From: Forficula auricularia
Taxonomy: Eukaryota; Arthropoda; Insecta; Dermaptera; Forficulidae
Assembly: GCA_024734495.1 (NCBI GenBank)
Contig: JALMQS010000273.1
Span: 62,001-126,000 of the forward strand
Direction of reading: 5' to 3'
Length of the DNA: 64,000 nucleotides
Positions 31,015 to 41,337 of the stretch are shown here, piece after piece. Both the position numbers and the translations under genes were made by a program. The notes beneath the pieces are model-generated. The model was not told the DNA's origin and made no database searches. It saw only the letters and a program-made list of their open reading frames with translations. The stretch's first letter is position 1, and each line of letters starts with the position of its first letter.

Positions 31015-31759
31015 TTCTGGATATAATATATGTTTATGTTTATTTCCATCATTGATTTCTTTTTATGAATGAACAACTCTACTACTAATTCAATTAAAAT
31101 TCAATCCATCAAAATTAAATAATCTTTGTTTTTATGTATATTAAAATCTCTCCTCTCTCTTTCTATGTTAGTTACTTAATCATTCATTAAGTAGTCTCGG
31201 TTTATTTAGCCGACGCCGTGTAATATGCTATAAATTTTACTTTTCTTTGACGAATAAAAAAAAAACAAGTTGTGTTAATTCGTTTATTTGAAGAAAAACT
31301 TAAAAAAATAAAAGAGAGATTTAAAGGTTGTTCCACTCGTTGTTTTTGAATGAATGAGTAAGTGAGCAGAGGAGGGTGGAAAGGCAGCCGTGAGTCACCC
31401 CGACCCTGACAAAGAGCGGGCGGGATGGGCCCTAGGCCCTAGGACCCGAGCCAGCTGCACCAAGTTGCAGCCAACAATCGCACTTGGACCCCCAATTCCA
31501 TTGTTGCACAAGGGGTGCTGATCAATGGATTAAATGGGGAGGCCGTTCGACATACGTACCAGGGAGAGAAAGCCCTCGTTGATTCACTCACGTCGAAAAA
31601 CAAGTTCAATAATCGACTAAAGTAAACGATGGATGTCTAAGACCCTGAAAGCCTTGACCTACTTTGCACTTGACTAATCATTCAATTTCAAGAAAAGCAG
31701 CAATCAGGACTCGCATATCAAAGGTCCCGTATCTATATCTGCCAAAATACACTGAAATA
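31015..31759. other. unassigned stretch with GC-richer unique island (31330-31700)
   Basis: The island contains GGGCGGGATGGGCCCTAGG and CCAGCTGCACCAAGTTGCAG and matches no other repeat in the window. No long open frame is present. Candidate host non-coding sequence. Confidence 0.3.
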
Positions 31760-31880
31760 AGCTGACGTGTTCTGATGTGGCCATCCACTTGACTTTACCA
31801 TACAACCTGACGGCTAAAATTATTTATAATCATGTAGGGGGGTTAGTTTTTGCATTTTTATACTTCTGGGGTCGCACTGA
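31760..31880 (+). repeat. M2 repeat fragment
   Basis: GCTGACGTGTTCTGATGTGG, CCATCCACTTGACTTTACC, then AATCATGTAGGGGGGTTAG and TTTTTGCATTTTTA: the start of the M2 family, broken off shortly after. Confidence 0.6.
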
Positions 31881-31996
31881 CGTCATATTTTAAAAGAAAG
31901 AAAATAACTTTTGAATAAATTATATCAGTACTAGATGAAGGAGGAGGTATCAGCCAAAGATGGAATCACTGGGTTCAATAAAACACCTTTAATGAG

Positions 31997-32768
31997 ACGT
32001 TTCGGGCTGAACTTTTAACCGACTTCAAAAAAGGAGGAGGTTCTCTATTCGACTGATTTTTATTTTTTATTTATTTTTATTTTTTTGTGCATATGTTACC
32101 TCATATCTCCGCCAATTGTCAACCGATTTTGAAAAAAATTTTTGCATTGGGTCCAGTCTAGCTTCCGATTGGTCCCATTCTTTTTTCGTACTTTTTTCAT
32201 AGGTATTAGACCTTTTTTATTAGGTTTGTTTAGACCCAACCTCCCTGTTTATGAACCGATTTCGATGGTTCTTTTTTTATCCGAAAGGGGTGTCTTAGGG
32301 ATGGTGTCATATTAATTTGGTCAAGTCTCTGATAATATGATCACTATTAATAACATCACTAAAAAGAGAAAAATAAAAATAATTTTTAAAAATAAAACCG
32401 ACTTCAAAATTAAATGCAACAAATAAAATACACTAAAAGGTATAAAATAATTATTATCTTATTTAGTTACAACTAAACGACGAAATATTAACATGAAATT
32501 ACTTTTTGAAGTTGGTGCCAAACATATACCTTTTATGAATCGCACTCGACGGATCTTAGCAGGTACGCTCGCTTATAGGTATAGTTTGTTTGGTACCGAC
32601 TTCCAAAAGTAATTTCATGTTAATATTTCGTCGTTTAGTTAGTAACTAAATAAGATAATAATTATTTTATACCTTTTAGTGTATTTTATTTGTTGCATTT
32701 AATTTTTTGAAGTCGGTTTTTATTTTTTTCTTAAAAATTATTTTTATATTTGGCCATCTTCAGTCAAT
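31997..32768 (-). ncRNA. hammerhead of P4 left arm, split by insertion
   Basis: On the minus strand CUGAAGA (32763-32757), extra U and GGCC are followed by the M1 insertion in the stem II loop. The remainder, GCCC-GAAACGUC, is at 32007-31997. About 724 bp now separates the two halves of stem II. Confidence 0.6.
32018..32741 (+). mobile_element. M1 repeat copy 6, inserted in P4
   Basis: ACCGACTTCAAAAAAGGAGG at the left, the middle with CCGATTTCGATGGTTC, and the palindromic end at 32385-32720. The flanking TTTTA (32013-32017 and 32742-32746) is consistent with a 5 bp target duplication, since the mirror arm of P4 holds one TTTTA-like site here. This is the best-defined M1 boundary in the window. 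Confidence 0.7.
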
Positions 32769-33140
32769 TAGGCTAAAAAATTTTTTTACAAATGGATGTT
32801 AATTGATATATTTTTTTATAAAAAATTATAAGTTGACCAAGTTGGTTATTTAGACTTACAGTTATACACAAAATGCGGTACACATAATATATTATAATGT
32901 AATATATAGAAAAGATTTATATAAACTCATTACTTTCATTCTGAAACTTTTGGGTCCAGGCACGTTATAAATTCGCATGAAGCTAAAAGAATTTTTATTT
33001 TTGACAAGGCTTGGTTCGATCACATATGTGTACCGCATTTTGTGTATAACTGTAAGTCTAAATAACCAACTTGGTCAACTTATAATTTTTTATAAAAAAA
33101 TATATCAATTAACATCCATTTGTAAAAAAAATTTTTAGCC

Positions 33141-33190
33141 TAATTGACTGAAGATGGCCAAATAAAATTCAGGCCGAAACGTCTCATTAA
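33141..33190 (+). ncRNA. hammerhead ribozyme (in P4, right arm)
   Basis: CUGAAGA (33148-33154), extra U (33155), stem II GGCC/GGCC (33156-33159 with 33172-33175) with a 12-base loop, GAAA (33176-33179). It is then directly ACGU (33179-33182) with the cleavage-site C at 33183. Stem I pairs UAA(U)UGA with UCAUUA with one bulge. As a monomer, stem III would be one base pair over two bases; as a dimer, ACGU pairs with itself. Confidence 0.72.
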
Positions 33191-33294
33191 AGGTGTTTTA
33201 TTGAACCCAGTGATTCCATCTTTGGCTGATAACTCCTCCTTCATCTAGTACAGTTTCATCACAGCCACGAACTCTTACAATATAAATTATATCA

Positions 33295-33529
33295 TTCGGG
33301 ATTTGTACTTTTCATTATCCTTGGGGTGTCTTTCGATCATGTCTACATAAAATTATAAAATCTTGAAACCAGTTAAGCTGAAATTTTTCATGAAAGTCTC
33401 TTATATCTAAAAAAAAAATTTTCCATTTTTATGCTAAAGCTATCACAGACAGACAAAGCATCTTTTTGGACTTTGAAGAACAGTTAAATATAAATAAGCT
33501 GACGTGTTCTGATGTGCCAATCCACTTTT
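33295..33529. other. unassigned stretch
   Basis: Nothing recognised except a fragment of the M2 start near 33495. Confidence 0.3.
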
Positions 33530-33708
33530 TTTTAATGAAAATGATGAGAGAAGGAGTTACACCAAAAAGGTACAACCCCTAAAGGCCTGGGTTGGCCCCT
33601 CCATCGTGAAAAGAAGAAGAAAGAATTTTATGGGCTGGGCGGGGGTCGAAGGTATCTGTGGATACGGGTCTTAAATAGCTGAAGGTTATAAGTCGCGGGA
33701 AAGATGAC
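33530..33708 (-). mobile_element. LINE 3' end (Jockey-like) inserted in M2
   Basis: On the minus strand a frame reads YNLQLFKTRIHRYLRPP, followed by an untranslated part with GATGGAGGGGCCAACCCAGG and ending in an A run (33530-33538 as T on the plus strand). It splits the start of an M2 repeat: GACGTGTTCTGATGTGCCAATCCACTT before it and GACTTTACCATACAACCTGG after it. Confidence 0.65.
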
Positions 33709-34385
33709 TTTACCATACAACCTGGCCCCTCACTTATATTTAATATTTAATCAAATTATTTATAATCATGTAGGGGATGGGGGTTAGTTTTTCCATTTTT
33801 AGACTCCAGGGGGCCCCCTGATTTTGTATACAAAATTTGGTCGAGTTTGGTACTAGAGCCTATATTTTCATTTTTTGACCATACCCCGCCCCCCATTTTG
33901 GGGTGGTTAGTTTTTGTATTTTTGGACTTCTGGATGTCCCAATGATTATGTATACAAAATTTGGTTGAGTTTGTTAAATGGCCAAGATTTTTCATTTTTA
34001 CCCTGCACCCTCCCCCTATTTTGAGCGGTTAGTTTTTGCATTTTTACACTTCTTGGAGTCCACTGATTATGTATACAAAATTTGGTTGAGTTTGCTCAAA
34101 CGGCCTAGATTTTGGGTCGATATGCACCAAAATTTAATCAGCACTTAATCTCAATGGACCAAAAGTACGAGTGAAATTAGGTTTCGATATTAACACTAGT
34201 TTTTGAGATAGCTCGTCCACAAAAATTTGGTAACGCACAGACTAACGGACAACCAGACAGACTAACAGACATTTTGATAAAATAATTATTATCTCGAAAA
34301 ATATAATTTTTGCGATGTTCACTTATTAGAACTTTTTTGTAGAGCGAAATGCCATGGCTTAGCTCAATTTTTCTAATCTAAATAA
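33709..34385 (+). repeat. M2 repeat
   Basis: Full M2 order: TTACCATACAACCTGGCCCC, AATCATGTAGGGG, three units of the roughly 115 bp motif, GGGTCGATATGCACCAAAAT, CAGACAGACTAACAGAC and the end AATGCCATGGCTTAGCTC. No coding potential. Related copies: 63165-63800, 60640-60895 (inverted), 11405-11761. Confidence 0.65.
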
Positions 34386-34389
34386 TTAA

Positions 34390-34992
34390 GGAGGTTCGGG
34401 ACTGTTTATCATTTTTATAAGAAAATTCTCAAATTTTTACCATCGAATTATTGATGTATGAAATATTTATTCCCGAAATTTGAAGTTGATCGTCTGTCAC
34501 ATTACCGAGAAATAAATTATTGAAAATTGTCCTTTTAACATGGAATTAAATGGACCGAGCTTATAAAAGGGCTAGAACTTCTATACAAATTATACCATTT
34601 TCAACGGATTTATACAGATCAATAATTCAACTTTTATTAATCGAATGATACATTTTTCAATAGATTTGATAGTCTAGTTAATTAGTCATTCATAAATGTA
34701 AAAAATAAAAAGTTATTTGAAGCCAACAGAATATAACCAAAGCACTAGTGTAGAATTCCAACTCTATTTCTTGAAATCGTTTTTGTGTTAAATAAATGTT
34801 TTTATTATGATAATAAATTTATCTCAATTTCTTTTATTAATATTATCAAAACAAAGATTTTTATTCGAAATTAACCTCATTATTAACAATATTTTTTTAT
34901 TAAAAAATTTAGTAGGCAGAAGTTGTCACTCTGCAGAAATATAAAAGATTTTTTGGTAGATCAACCAGATAGAGCTGCTCTCCCGAACCTCC
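34390..34992. mobile_element. TTAA-flanked element G1
   Basis: Tips GGAGGTTCGGGACTG and CTCTCCCGAACCTCC are bounded by TTAA (34386-34389, 34993-34996). 603 bp without ORF. A second copy (39560-40647) is inverted and interrupted. The GGWGGTTCGGG tip differs from the GGTAGTTSTTTCGC tip of the other TTAA elements, so this is a second family. Confidence 0.65.
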
Positions 34993-34996
34993 TTAA

Positions 34997-35504
34997 TTAA
35001 TAATTAAAAACTTTCATTACCTCCCTCGACTCCCTTTGTAGTTTTTATCCCTCCCCCTCCGGGTCCATCCTTTAAAAAAATTTCAAACACTATATTTTAC
35101 AATTATTATATTAAGTAGCGATTTTGTCCAAGGCTTTGAAACTCTAATAAACCCGGTGCTAATGGTTGCCTATAAACAGGGGCTTAGGGAAAATTAATTG
35201 ATTTTACCTATCTACTAATCAGAGGCGTATAAATTTATAATGTTCTGGCCAGAGGTCAAGACACCAAATGACTTTCACTTACCACGGGTTCCATAACAAT
35301 CCAATTAAAAGGAATACTAAAATTTAATAAAGAAAAAATATCATTTACTTTAAAGTTGATTTAACAAAAACATCCTAAATCAGTATAAATACTCGTTTTG
35401 AAATACACTAAAAAAAAATAATTATCTATTTGATTTTGAAGAGAATAAGACAAAAGATGGTCCGCAGAACAGTTCTGAATTATAAAAGTGGTCCCCACAT
35501 TAAA
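34997..35504. other. unassigned AT-rich stretch
   Basis: Nothing recognised. Confidence 0.3.
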
Positions 35505-35526
35505 AAAAAACTTTGAGAAACGCTGC
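35475..35526 (-). mobile_element. hAT-type terminus
   Basis: TTTGAGAAACGCTG on the plus strand reads CAGCGTTTCTCAAA on the complement, a typical hAT end, next to GGTCCCCAC. Its partner end was not found. It might pair with 29396, but the inner sequences differ. Confidence 0.4.
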
Positions 35527-36150
35527 CCTATCAGATCGTTTGGTGGCTACGGCCATCATGAATAATTTTTTACTATTTAAAAATATCGAAACAATTATGT
35601 AGTGAAGGCGTAGACACGGGCAGGGCTCATGGGATGAGTAACGGCAACGACAAACCGTTTCTTATGGTAAACTAACCGTAATTAAATATATTTCATATGT
35701 TTAATCAAGAATTATGTTCTTTTTTAATTTCTTGAAGTAGATTTTTATTCCAGTTAAATTGTTCTCTAAAAGCCCTCTCGCGGGAAAGTTTTGGGATAGT
35801 TTTGATTTCTTGATCCTATATGTTTTTGGGTGTTCTGAATCCGAATCTGAGGTTTGGTAACAAAATTTTTTGACGGAACATTGTCAAAAATGCAAAAAAA
35901 AACGTAAAAGTCTCATTTTTTGGTGGTTTTATGCTTATAACTCGAAAGGATATGATCCGAATCCTCAAAAGTGTCATGGAAAATGCTAAAAATCTATAAA
36001 TTTAATAATCAAAAAAATGGTCACTCTAAAGGTTCAAGTCAAGGAAGTTTTTTCCTAGAGAATGAGATAGAAATCAAGTTTCTAGGATGTGTGGTTTTCA
36101 TTTTATGAAGGAAAAACTTTATTTCTTTATAAATAGAAATTTTTGAAAAA
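35527..36150. other. unassigned AT-rich stretch
   Basis: Nothing recognised. Confidence 0.3.
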
Positions 36151-36320
36151 AGAAATTTTATTTGTCATGAACTATTAGTGGGTTTTAAAATAATAAATGA
36201 AATTTCATAATTTTAATAAATTTAATTTGTCATGAACTATTAGTGGTTTTAAAATAATAATTAAAATTACATAATTTTAATAAATTTTATTTGTTATGAA
36301 CTATTAGTAGGTTTTAAAAT
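36150..36320. repeat. tandem repeat, about three units of 60-70 bp
   Basis: TTTGTCATGAACTATTAGTG, GGTTTTAAAATAATAA and CATAATTTTAATAAATTT recur three times in order with small changes. Confidence 0.7.
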
Positions 36321-36805
36321 TGAAAAAATCACGTCGGCTAATTGCTGGTCAATATTACTATTATTTCTAGATATAAGCACCAGGAAGTCCACATCCTCAC
36401 ATCCTTCACAGTCACATATCATTATTCTTCATTATAGGGACGCCGAACTTGGATCAGCACTGAAATACACACCCAAACCCCATAAAAAAGTCGAAGCAGA
36501 TATAAAATAATAACATAATAATAAAAACGTTAACGTAAGATTAAATAAAGCCCAATCCCCCTTGAACATAAGATTACATTGCCCCCCTCTCACCCCTTTT
36601 ATATTCCATCCCCTCGCAAGCCGATTATAAATAAGTATAGATATAATAAAAGAAAAGTTTTTTTTTTAATTATTATTTACTATGCGTTATTTACTAGGTC
36701 ACTTGTTTCACATGTAAAATATTTTTACTTTTCTTTTATTAAAATAGGTTTCATCTCACACCAACAGCAGACTCTCTAATAATTAGTAATGATATAGTAT
36801 ATATA
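36321..36805. other. unassigned stretch
   Basis: Nothing recognised. The open frame at 36579-36779 has no domain. Confidence 0.3.
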
Positions 36806-37451
36806 TTAGAGTTCCCCTTATTTTAGATATTTTCTAATATTTACAGGGGCACATATGGTTAGAAATAAATAAATAAATATATCCCCCAAGTTTCAAATCT
36901 CTATCTCAATTTTAACCTAGTGCTACACAGCCATAAGTTTCCCATCTAAATAACATGGGGTTTTTGGCATTGAACGATCACATTTTTATTCCGGCTAAAG
37001 TAATGGTTCAAAAAATTTGAAACTCTGTAGACTTTATCCTTATAATAGTAGCTATCCCTCAGAATTTTTACAGATTTTTAGCTATTATAATTTTGGAATC
37101 GACAACTTACTAATACTATATGTTTTAGCAGTGTTTTATCTAGATGTAACTCCAAAATTGTAATAGCTAAAAATCTGTAAAAATTCTGAAGAATAGCTAC
37201 TATTATAAGGATAAAGTCTACAAAGTTTCAAATTTTTTGTACCATTACTTTTGCCGGAATAAAAAATTGATCGTTCAATTCCAAAAACCCCATGTTATTT
37301 AGATGGGACATTTAATCGCTGTTTAGCACTAGGCTAAAATTCGAAATAGAGACTTGAAATTTGGGGGATATTTTTTTATTTATTTCTAAATATATGATCA
37401 CCCTCTGTCAGAGTAAATATTCGAAAATATCCAAAATAAGGACCACTCTAA
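36806..37451. mobile_element. fold-back MITE (about 645 bp)
   Basis: Arms of about 290 bp, tips ATTAGAGTTCCCCTTATTTT and the complement AAAATAAGGACCACTCTAAT, centre near 37125. Inner blocks CTTTATCCTTATAATAGTAG and complement are nearly perfect. TA-flanked ends would suit a Tc1/mariner-type MITE, but this is not certain. Confidence 0.65.
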
Positions 37452-38786
37452 TAAACAAGTATATTAAAATAAGATGATTATATATTCGTTCAAAATCTAA
37501 TAAAAATTTGTTCTTTATTGGGCAGGTACCACATTTCACTATTAGAATTTCGTTTTAAATTCTGATCGAGATAAAATATGCAAAATCCAATCGGCTATGC
37601 ACGATTTCGAGCACAGGCATTGATATCAAATTCTAATATACTCTAATTGCTACCTTATTAAATAATTACGCCGTGTTTACCTACATTTACAAACGGATTA
37701 GCTATTTATAAACACAAGCGTGTGTTTTGTGTTTGCAATTCATTTACTAGTTGAGGGACGAAGAGGGGGGTCGGCCGGGGGGGTTCATTCATTTCAATCG
37801 TCAAAATGGGACGCTCTCAAGGACCTGGCCCGTCCTACCCCTCTGCAAATTTGTAAAGGTTTAATGAATATCCTGTAATTTGATGGTATTAATTATTTAC
37901 TAGTTGATTGCCTAAATATACTATAAACCCCCGCCCTCGATTGCTTCTAATTTCAGACTAATGTTTAATCATGTTGTTCTTATTCATAAACATGCTGCAT
38001 TTCTTTCTTTATGCAAAATTTAGAGAAGGGAATATTGAAGGGGTACCGAAATTAAAGCATAATATTATTAATAGAACTAATAGGTGATATTCCAAGGTAA
38101 TTTTGGTTCGAATAAAATAAATATTAGAGAGATGGTTAATTAAGGGAGTTGACCCCTTAAACGATTACAATCAGATTTTTTTAAACTTTGGAAATTGATA
38201 AATATTTATGAAAAAAATTCTTGCGAAATTTCATGAAATTCTGAGGGGTCCATCCGGATATAATCAATTTATAAATTAAGACATATCCTTATGGGATATT
38301 AATATATTTCGAATTATTGTGATCGAATTATAAAAAAATGACAATGAAAATTCGTTGAAATTTTAGGTAATCTCTCTTTAAGTATTGACGTAACTGTGTA
38401 CAAAAATTCAAAGAGATTAGTGCGCTAGATTCCTCGATAAAAATTAATAAAGCCAAGAAAAGTGATTTCTTTTGAAAACACCTCAAATTCACAGTTGAAA
38501 CGTGGCAACATTGCATACTGTTAAAAGAACATCCCCCGAAATATAGAATTAAATAACTTTTTTCCTACGTTCATTATGAGTGTAGAAGTATACAACTCTA
38601 GAATAACATAAAATAAATAACTAGGAATAAATATGTTAGCGTATTTATATTCAAATATATCCTTTGCGCATGTGCTGTACCGGGGCGTTGCCAAGTGTTT
38701 CTTCTACTTGAGGCGTATAGACAGCCACGGCTTTTGCATATGTGACCTTCTCCGAGAAAAAGGGACCTAGTGTGTCAAAAAACGGG
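37452..38786. other. unassigned stretch with GC-richer island near 37740-37850
   Basis: Mostly AT-rich and not matched elsewhere in the window. The patch with GGGACGAAGAGGGGGGTCGG and CAAGGACCTGGCCCGTCC is unique. No gene called. Confidence 0.3.
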
Positions 38787-38822
38787 TTTTTTTTTTTTTT
38801 TTTTTTTTTAATGCAATCGAAT
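38787..38822 (-). mobile_element. LINE 3' end abutting assembly gap
   Basis: A T run followed by AATGCAATCGAAT; on the minus strand this is ATTCGATTGCATT plus an A tail. It is identical to the last bases of the Jockey-type LINE at 45398-46745. The rest of the LINE lies in, or was lost to, the gap. Confidence 0.65.
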
Positions 38823-38922
38823 NNNNNNNNNNNNNNNNNNNNNNNNNNNNNNNNNNNNNNNNNNNNNNNNNNNNNNNNNNNNNNNNNNNNNNNNNNNNNN
38901 NNNNNNNNNNNNNNNNNNNNNN
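38823..38922. other. assembly gap, 100 N
   Basis: Exactly 100 unknown bases, a common placeholder for a gap of unknown length. Open frames drawn through it are meaningless. Confidence 0.98.
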
Positions 38923-39094
38923 GATACATCACACAATTCATTACAATCACACATATATATATATAAGCAACTGTATAGTTATCAATTAAATAATACAAAT
39001 AGTTATTAAAATTATTGTTTTATTATATTTGTGACAAAACTAACCCTTCAATTTAACGAAAAATTTAAATCAAGTCACTTAAGTTCTGGAAGAA
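38923..39094. other. unassigned AT-rich stretch
   Basis: Nothing recognised. Confidence 0.3.
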
Positions 39095-39556
39095 ATTTAA
39101 TATAATTAAAAATATTCCATTCCATAGGATTGAATAGATGACACCAATTTATGATTTCATGTAAATTTGAATCTATTACCATCGGCAAACTAATATCTTT
39201 TATATTAAATTAGGAAAAGTCATTCCATTGCCCTTCGAATTTTGAATCTCTTCAAAATTCTAAACACTCAACGACCTTTATTTAAATTATATGGCATGGC
39301 TATATGTTTAAATTTAGAATCACTAAATCGCGAAATTTTACAAATTAAGATAACAATCTTTAAGTAAAATATTTTACGCTTGTTCATATGTCAGAGAAGT
39401 TCGCATCATGCAGGTGAGCCAGGTGGCCCGGATTGCTGTTACTGGCACTCGGGTTCGATTCCCGAGGGGTGAAAAACAGCCGCTCTGATATATAATTAAA
39501 AATATTCCATTCCATCGGATTCAATAGATGACACCAACTTATGATTTCTTGTCAGC
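39095..39556 (+). mobile_element. T element pair with linker (copies 4 and 5)
   Basis: A T-element right half (39095-39185), the same linker as 16573-16737 and a second T copy with the T-arm block GGGTTCGATTCCCGAGG (39400-39475) that stops at GATTTCTTG. Both order and breakpoints match 16470-16920, so the pair moves or was duplicated as one unit. Confidence 0.6.
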
Positions 39557-39603
39557 TTAGGTAGTTCGGGACAGCTTATCTATCTGATTGATCTTCGAAA
39601 AAA

Positions 39604-39850
39604 TCTTTTTTTTTTAATGATATTGATGTGAGAAGGAGATACACCAGAAGGTGCATCCCCAAAGGCCTGTGTGGGATGGCCCCTCCATCGTGAAAAGAAC
39701 AGAATACAAGGAAAGAAGCCGGGATCACAAGCCAAATCTCAGAAACTTAGATACAATCCAATTTACTAAGTTTTGTAAGGGCTATCTGAAACAGTGGCAA
39801 ATTCTCTAAATTAGGTTAAATTTATCTCCCACTTAATTTTTTTTCCAGAC
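39604..39850 (-). mobile_element. LINE 3' end inserted in G2
   Basis: Inverted copy of 7125-7392: T run (A tail), AATGATATTGATG, GGGATGGCCCCTCCATCGTG, GGATCACAAGCC. A 5'-truncated Jockey-like LINE. Confidence 0.65.
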
Positions 39851-39861
39851 CTTATACTTAC

Positions 39862-39945
39862 AGAAAAAATGTCTGGGTATAGCCGGTAATCGAACCCGAG
39901 ACCTCCAGGTTTCCAGCCAGACATGTTGACCACTAAATAAATTTT
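39862..39945 (-). mobile_element. tRNA-like SINE head
   Basis: On the minus strand TTAGTGGTCAACATGTCTGG (A-box-like), GAAACCTGGAGG and TCGGGTTCGATTACCGG (B box) are spaced as in a tRNA. Acceptor pairing is poor, so I call a tRNA-derived SINE or pseudogene, not a functional tRNA. Confidence 0.45.
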
Positions 39946-40651
39946 AATTGATGCTCCGCAGACTCAATAGCGTAATCCGCAGTAGTCTCGCGAGATAAAA
40001 ATATCTTTTTCAAATCAGCGCGGTCAAAATAATTCTTGTTGACGTATCAATTATTCTTTGATATATTAATGAGAAAATTAAAATTTATTTAATATCATTA
40101 TTTCAAGTTGGAAATATATAAGTTCAAATATTATTTTCACTCAATATTTGACAAAAATTCCCTACATTAGAGTCGCGATCGAATAAAATGTAGAAAACCT
40201 TCAGTTAATGTTGACCACTACACCTGGGAGGCTGACATTTTGTATTTCTACAAAGTGACATGTTCTGCCTATTAAAGTTTTCAATAAACAAAAAATTGTT
40301 AATAATGAGGTTAATTTCGAATAAAAATCTTTAGTTTGATAACATTAATAAAGAGAATATTGAGATAAATTATAAAAACATTTATTTAAAACAAAAACGA
40401 TTTCAAGAAATAGAGTTGGAATTCTACACTAGTGCTTTTGTTATATTCTGTTGGGTGGATATAAATTTTTATTTTTACATTTATGAATAACTAAATAACT
40501 AGACTGTCAAATCTATTGAAAAATGTATCATTCGATTCATAAAAGTAGAATTATTGATCAGTATAAATTTGTTGAAAATGGTATCAATGATTCGTTGGTA
40601 AAAATTTGAGATTTTTCTTATAAAACTGATAAACAGTCCCGAACCCCTTAA

Positions 40652-40977
40652 GGGACACATTTATGAATTGAAAGATAAGGTCTATACTTTTATAAAAAGT
40701 ACGAAAAATTTGCCGGAATAGAAAGAAAGTGGTCAGTGAAATTGTTTCTATTTGGCTCCGAAATTATCAATTATTTTAGTATTAAACCTAATTTTATTGA
40801 ATGGAGTAAAATTAAGATTTTATTGGAAAGTCACGAGGGTGTCTAGTATAAAATGTATGTTGTTTTGAATAATTTTTATTACATATCAGAAAGGTTTTAT
40901 TCAGCTCCTTGAAATAGAACCCAAGTGCCAAACAGCAAACCATATTTTGTAAACAAAATTAATAAAATACTCATTAT
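40652..40977. other. unassigned AT-rich stretch
   Basis: Nothing recognised. Confidence 0.3.
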
Positions 40978-41111
40978 AAAACAAAAGAATTTTCTTATTA
41001 GTTGAATAAAAGATTTCACTGTCGATGGTAACAGAATTGTTTTTATTTTAGGTTAAAAATAAAATAAAATGAGAGAGTCTTCTGTTTTTTAAATAAAATA
41101 ATTTTTAATTA

Positions 41112-41164
41112 TTTCTAGAGACTATAGTTTCGAAGGCATAGCCTTCATCATCAGTCTATCACAA
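41112..41164 (-). ncRNA. hammerhead ribozyme (P5, left arm)
   Basis: On the minus strand CUGAUGA (41154-41148), extra U (41147), stem II GAAGGC/GCCUUC (41146-41141 with 41137-41132), loop UAU, GAAA (41131-41128), stem III CUAUAG (41127-41122), cleavage-site C at 41120. Stem I is UAGA/UCUA. Identical to the right-arm copy. Confidence 0.82.
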
Positions 41165-41337
41165 ATATTTCAAATTAGTTACAAATTAAGATTTATACAT
41201 AGAAAATTTGAAAAATATATAATGTCTTTTTCTTCATGTTTCTTCTTGGGAGTTTGGAATATACCTGGATCAATATCTGGGTTACTCTTTTGTTTAGGTA
41301 TTTTCTAGGGAGTTTTACCTGAATGAATGGAATGTTT

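Larger units (their letters stand above)
31928..33281 (+). mobile_element. palindromic hammerhead element P4 with 13 bp TSD
   Basis: Flanked by ATAAATTATATCA (31915-31927 and 33282-33294). Excluding the inserted M1 copy (32018-32741) it is about 0.62 kb, with arms pairing GTACTAGATGAAGGAGG with its complement and CGCATTTTGTGTATAACTG with its complement. The loop is at about 32890-33010, with a 30 bp right tail (33252-33281). Each arm carries a hammerhead; the right one is intact, the left one was split by M1. No ORF. Confidence 0.75.
39560..40647 (-). mobile_element. TTAA-type element G2, interrupted
   Basis: Right tip CCCGAACCCC followed by TTAA (40648-40651); left tip GGTAGTTCGGGAC preceded by CTTA. 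The body 40215-40640 matches G1 inverted (CTATTTCTTGAAATCG on the complement). The span 39604 to about 40200 is foreign: a LINE 3' end and a tRNA-like segment. Confidence 0.6.

Noticed and set aside
29396..35526. A single 6.1 kb hAT element between the two hAT-like tips
   Set aside because: The inner sequences next to the tips differ, no transposase lies between, and no 8 bp TSD was found.
38651..38998. Open frames on both strands through the N run
   Set aside because: They exist only because unknown bases contain no stops; the flanks are LINE tail and AT-rich DNA.
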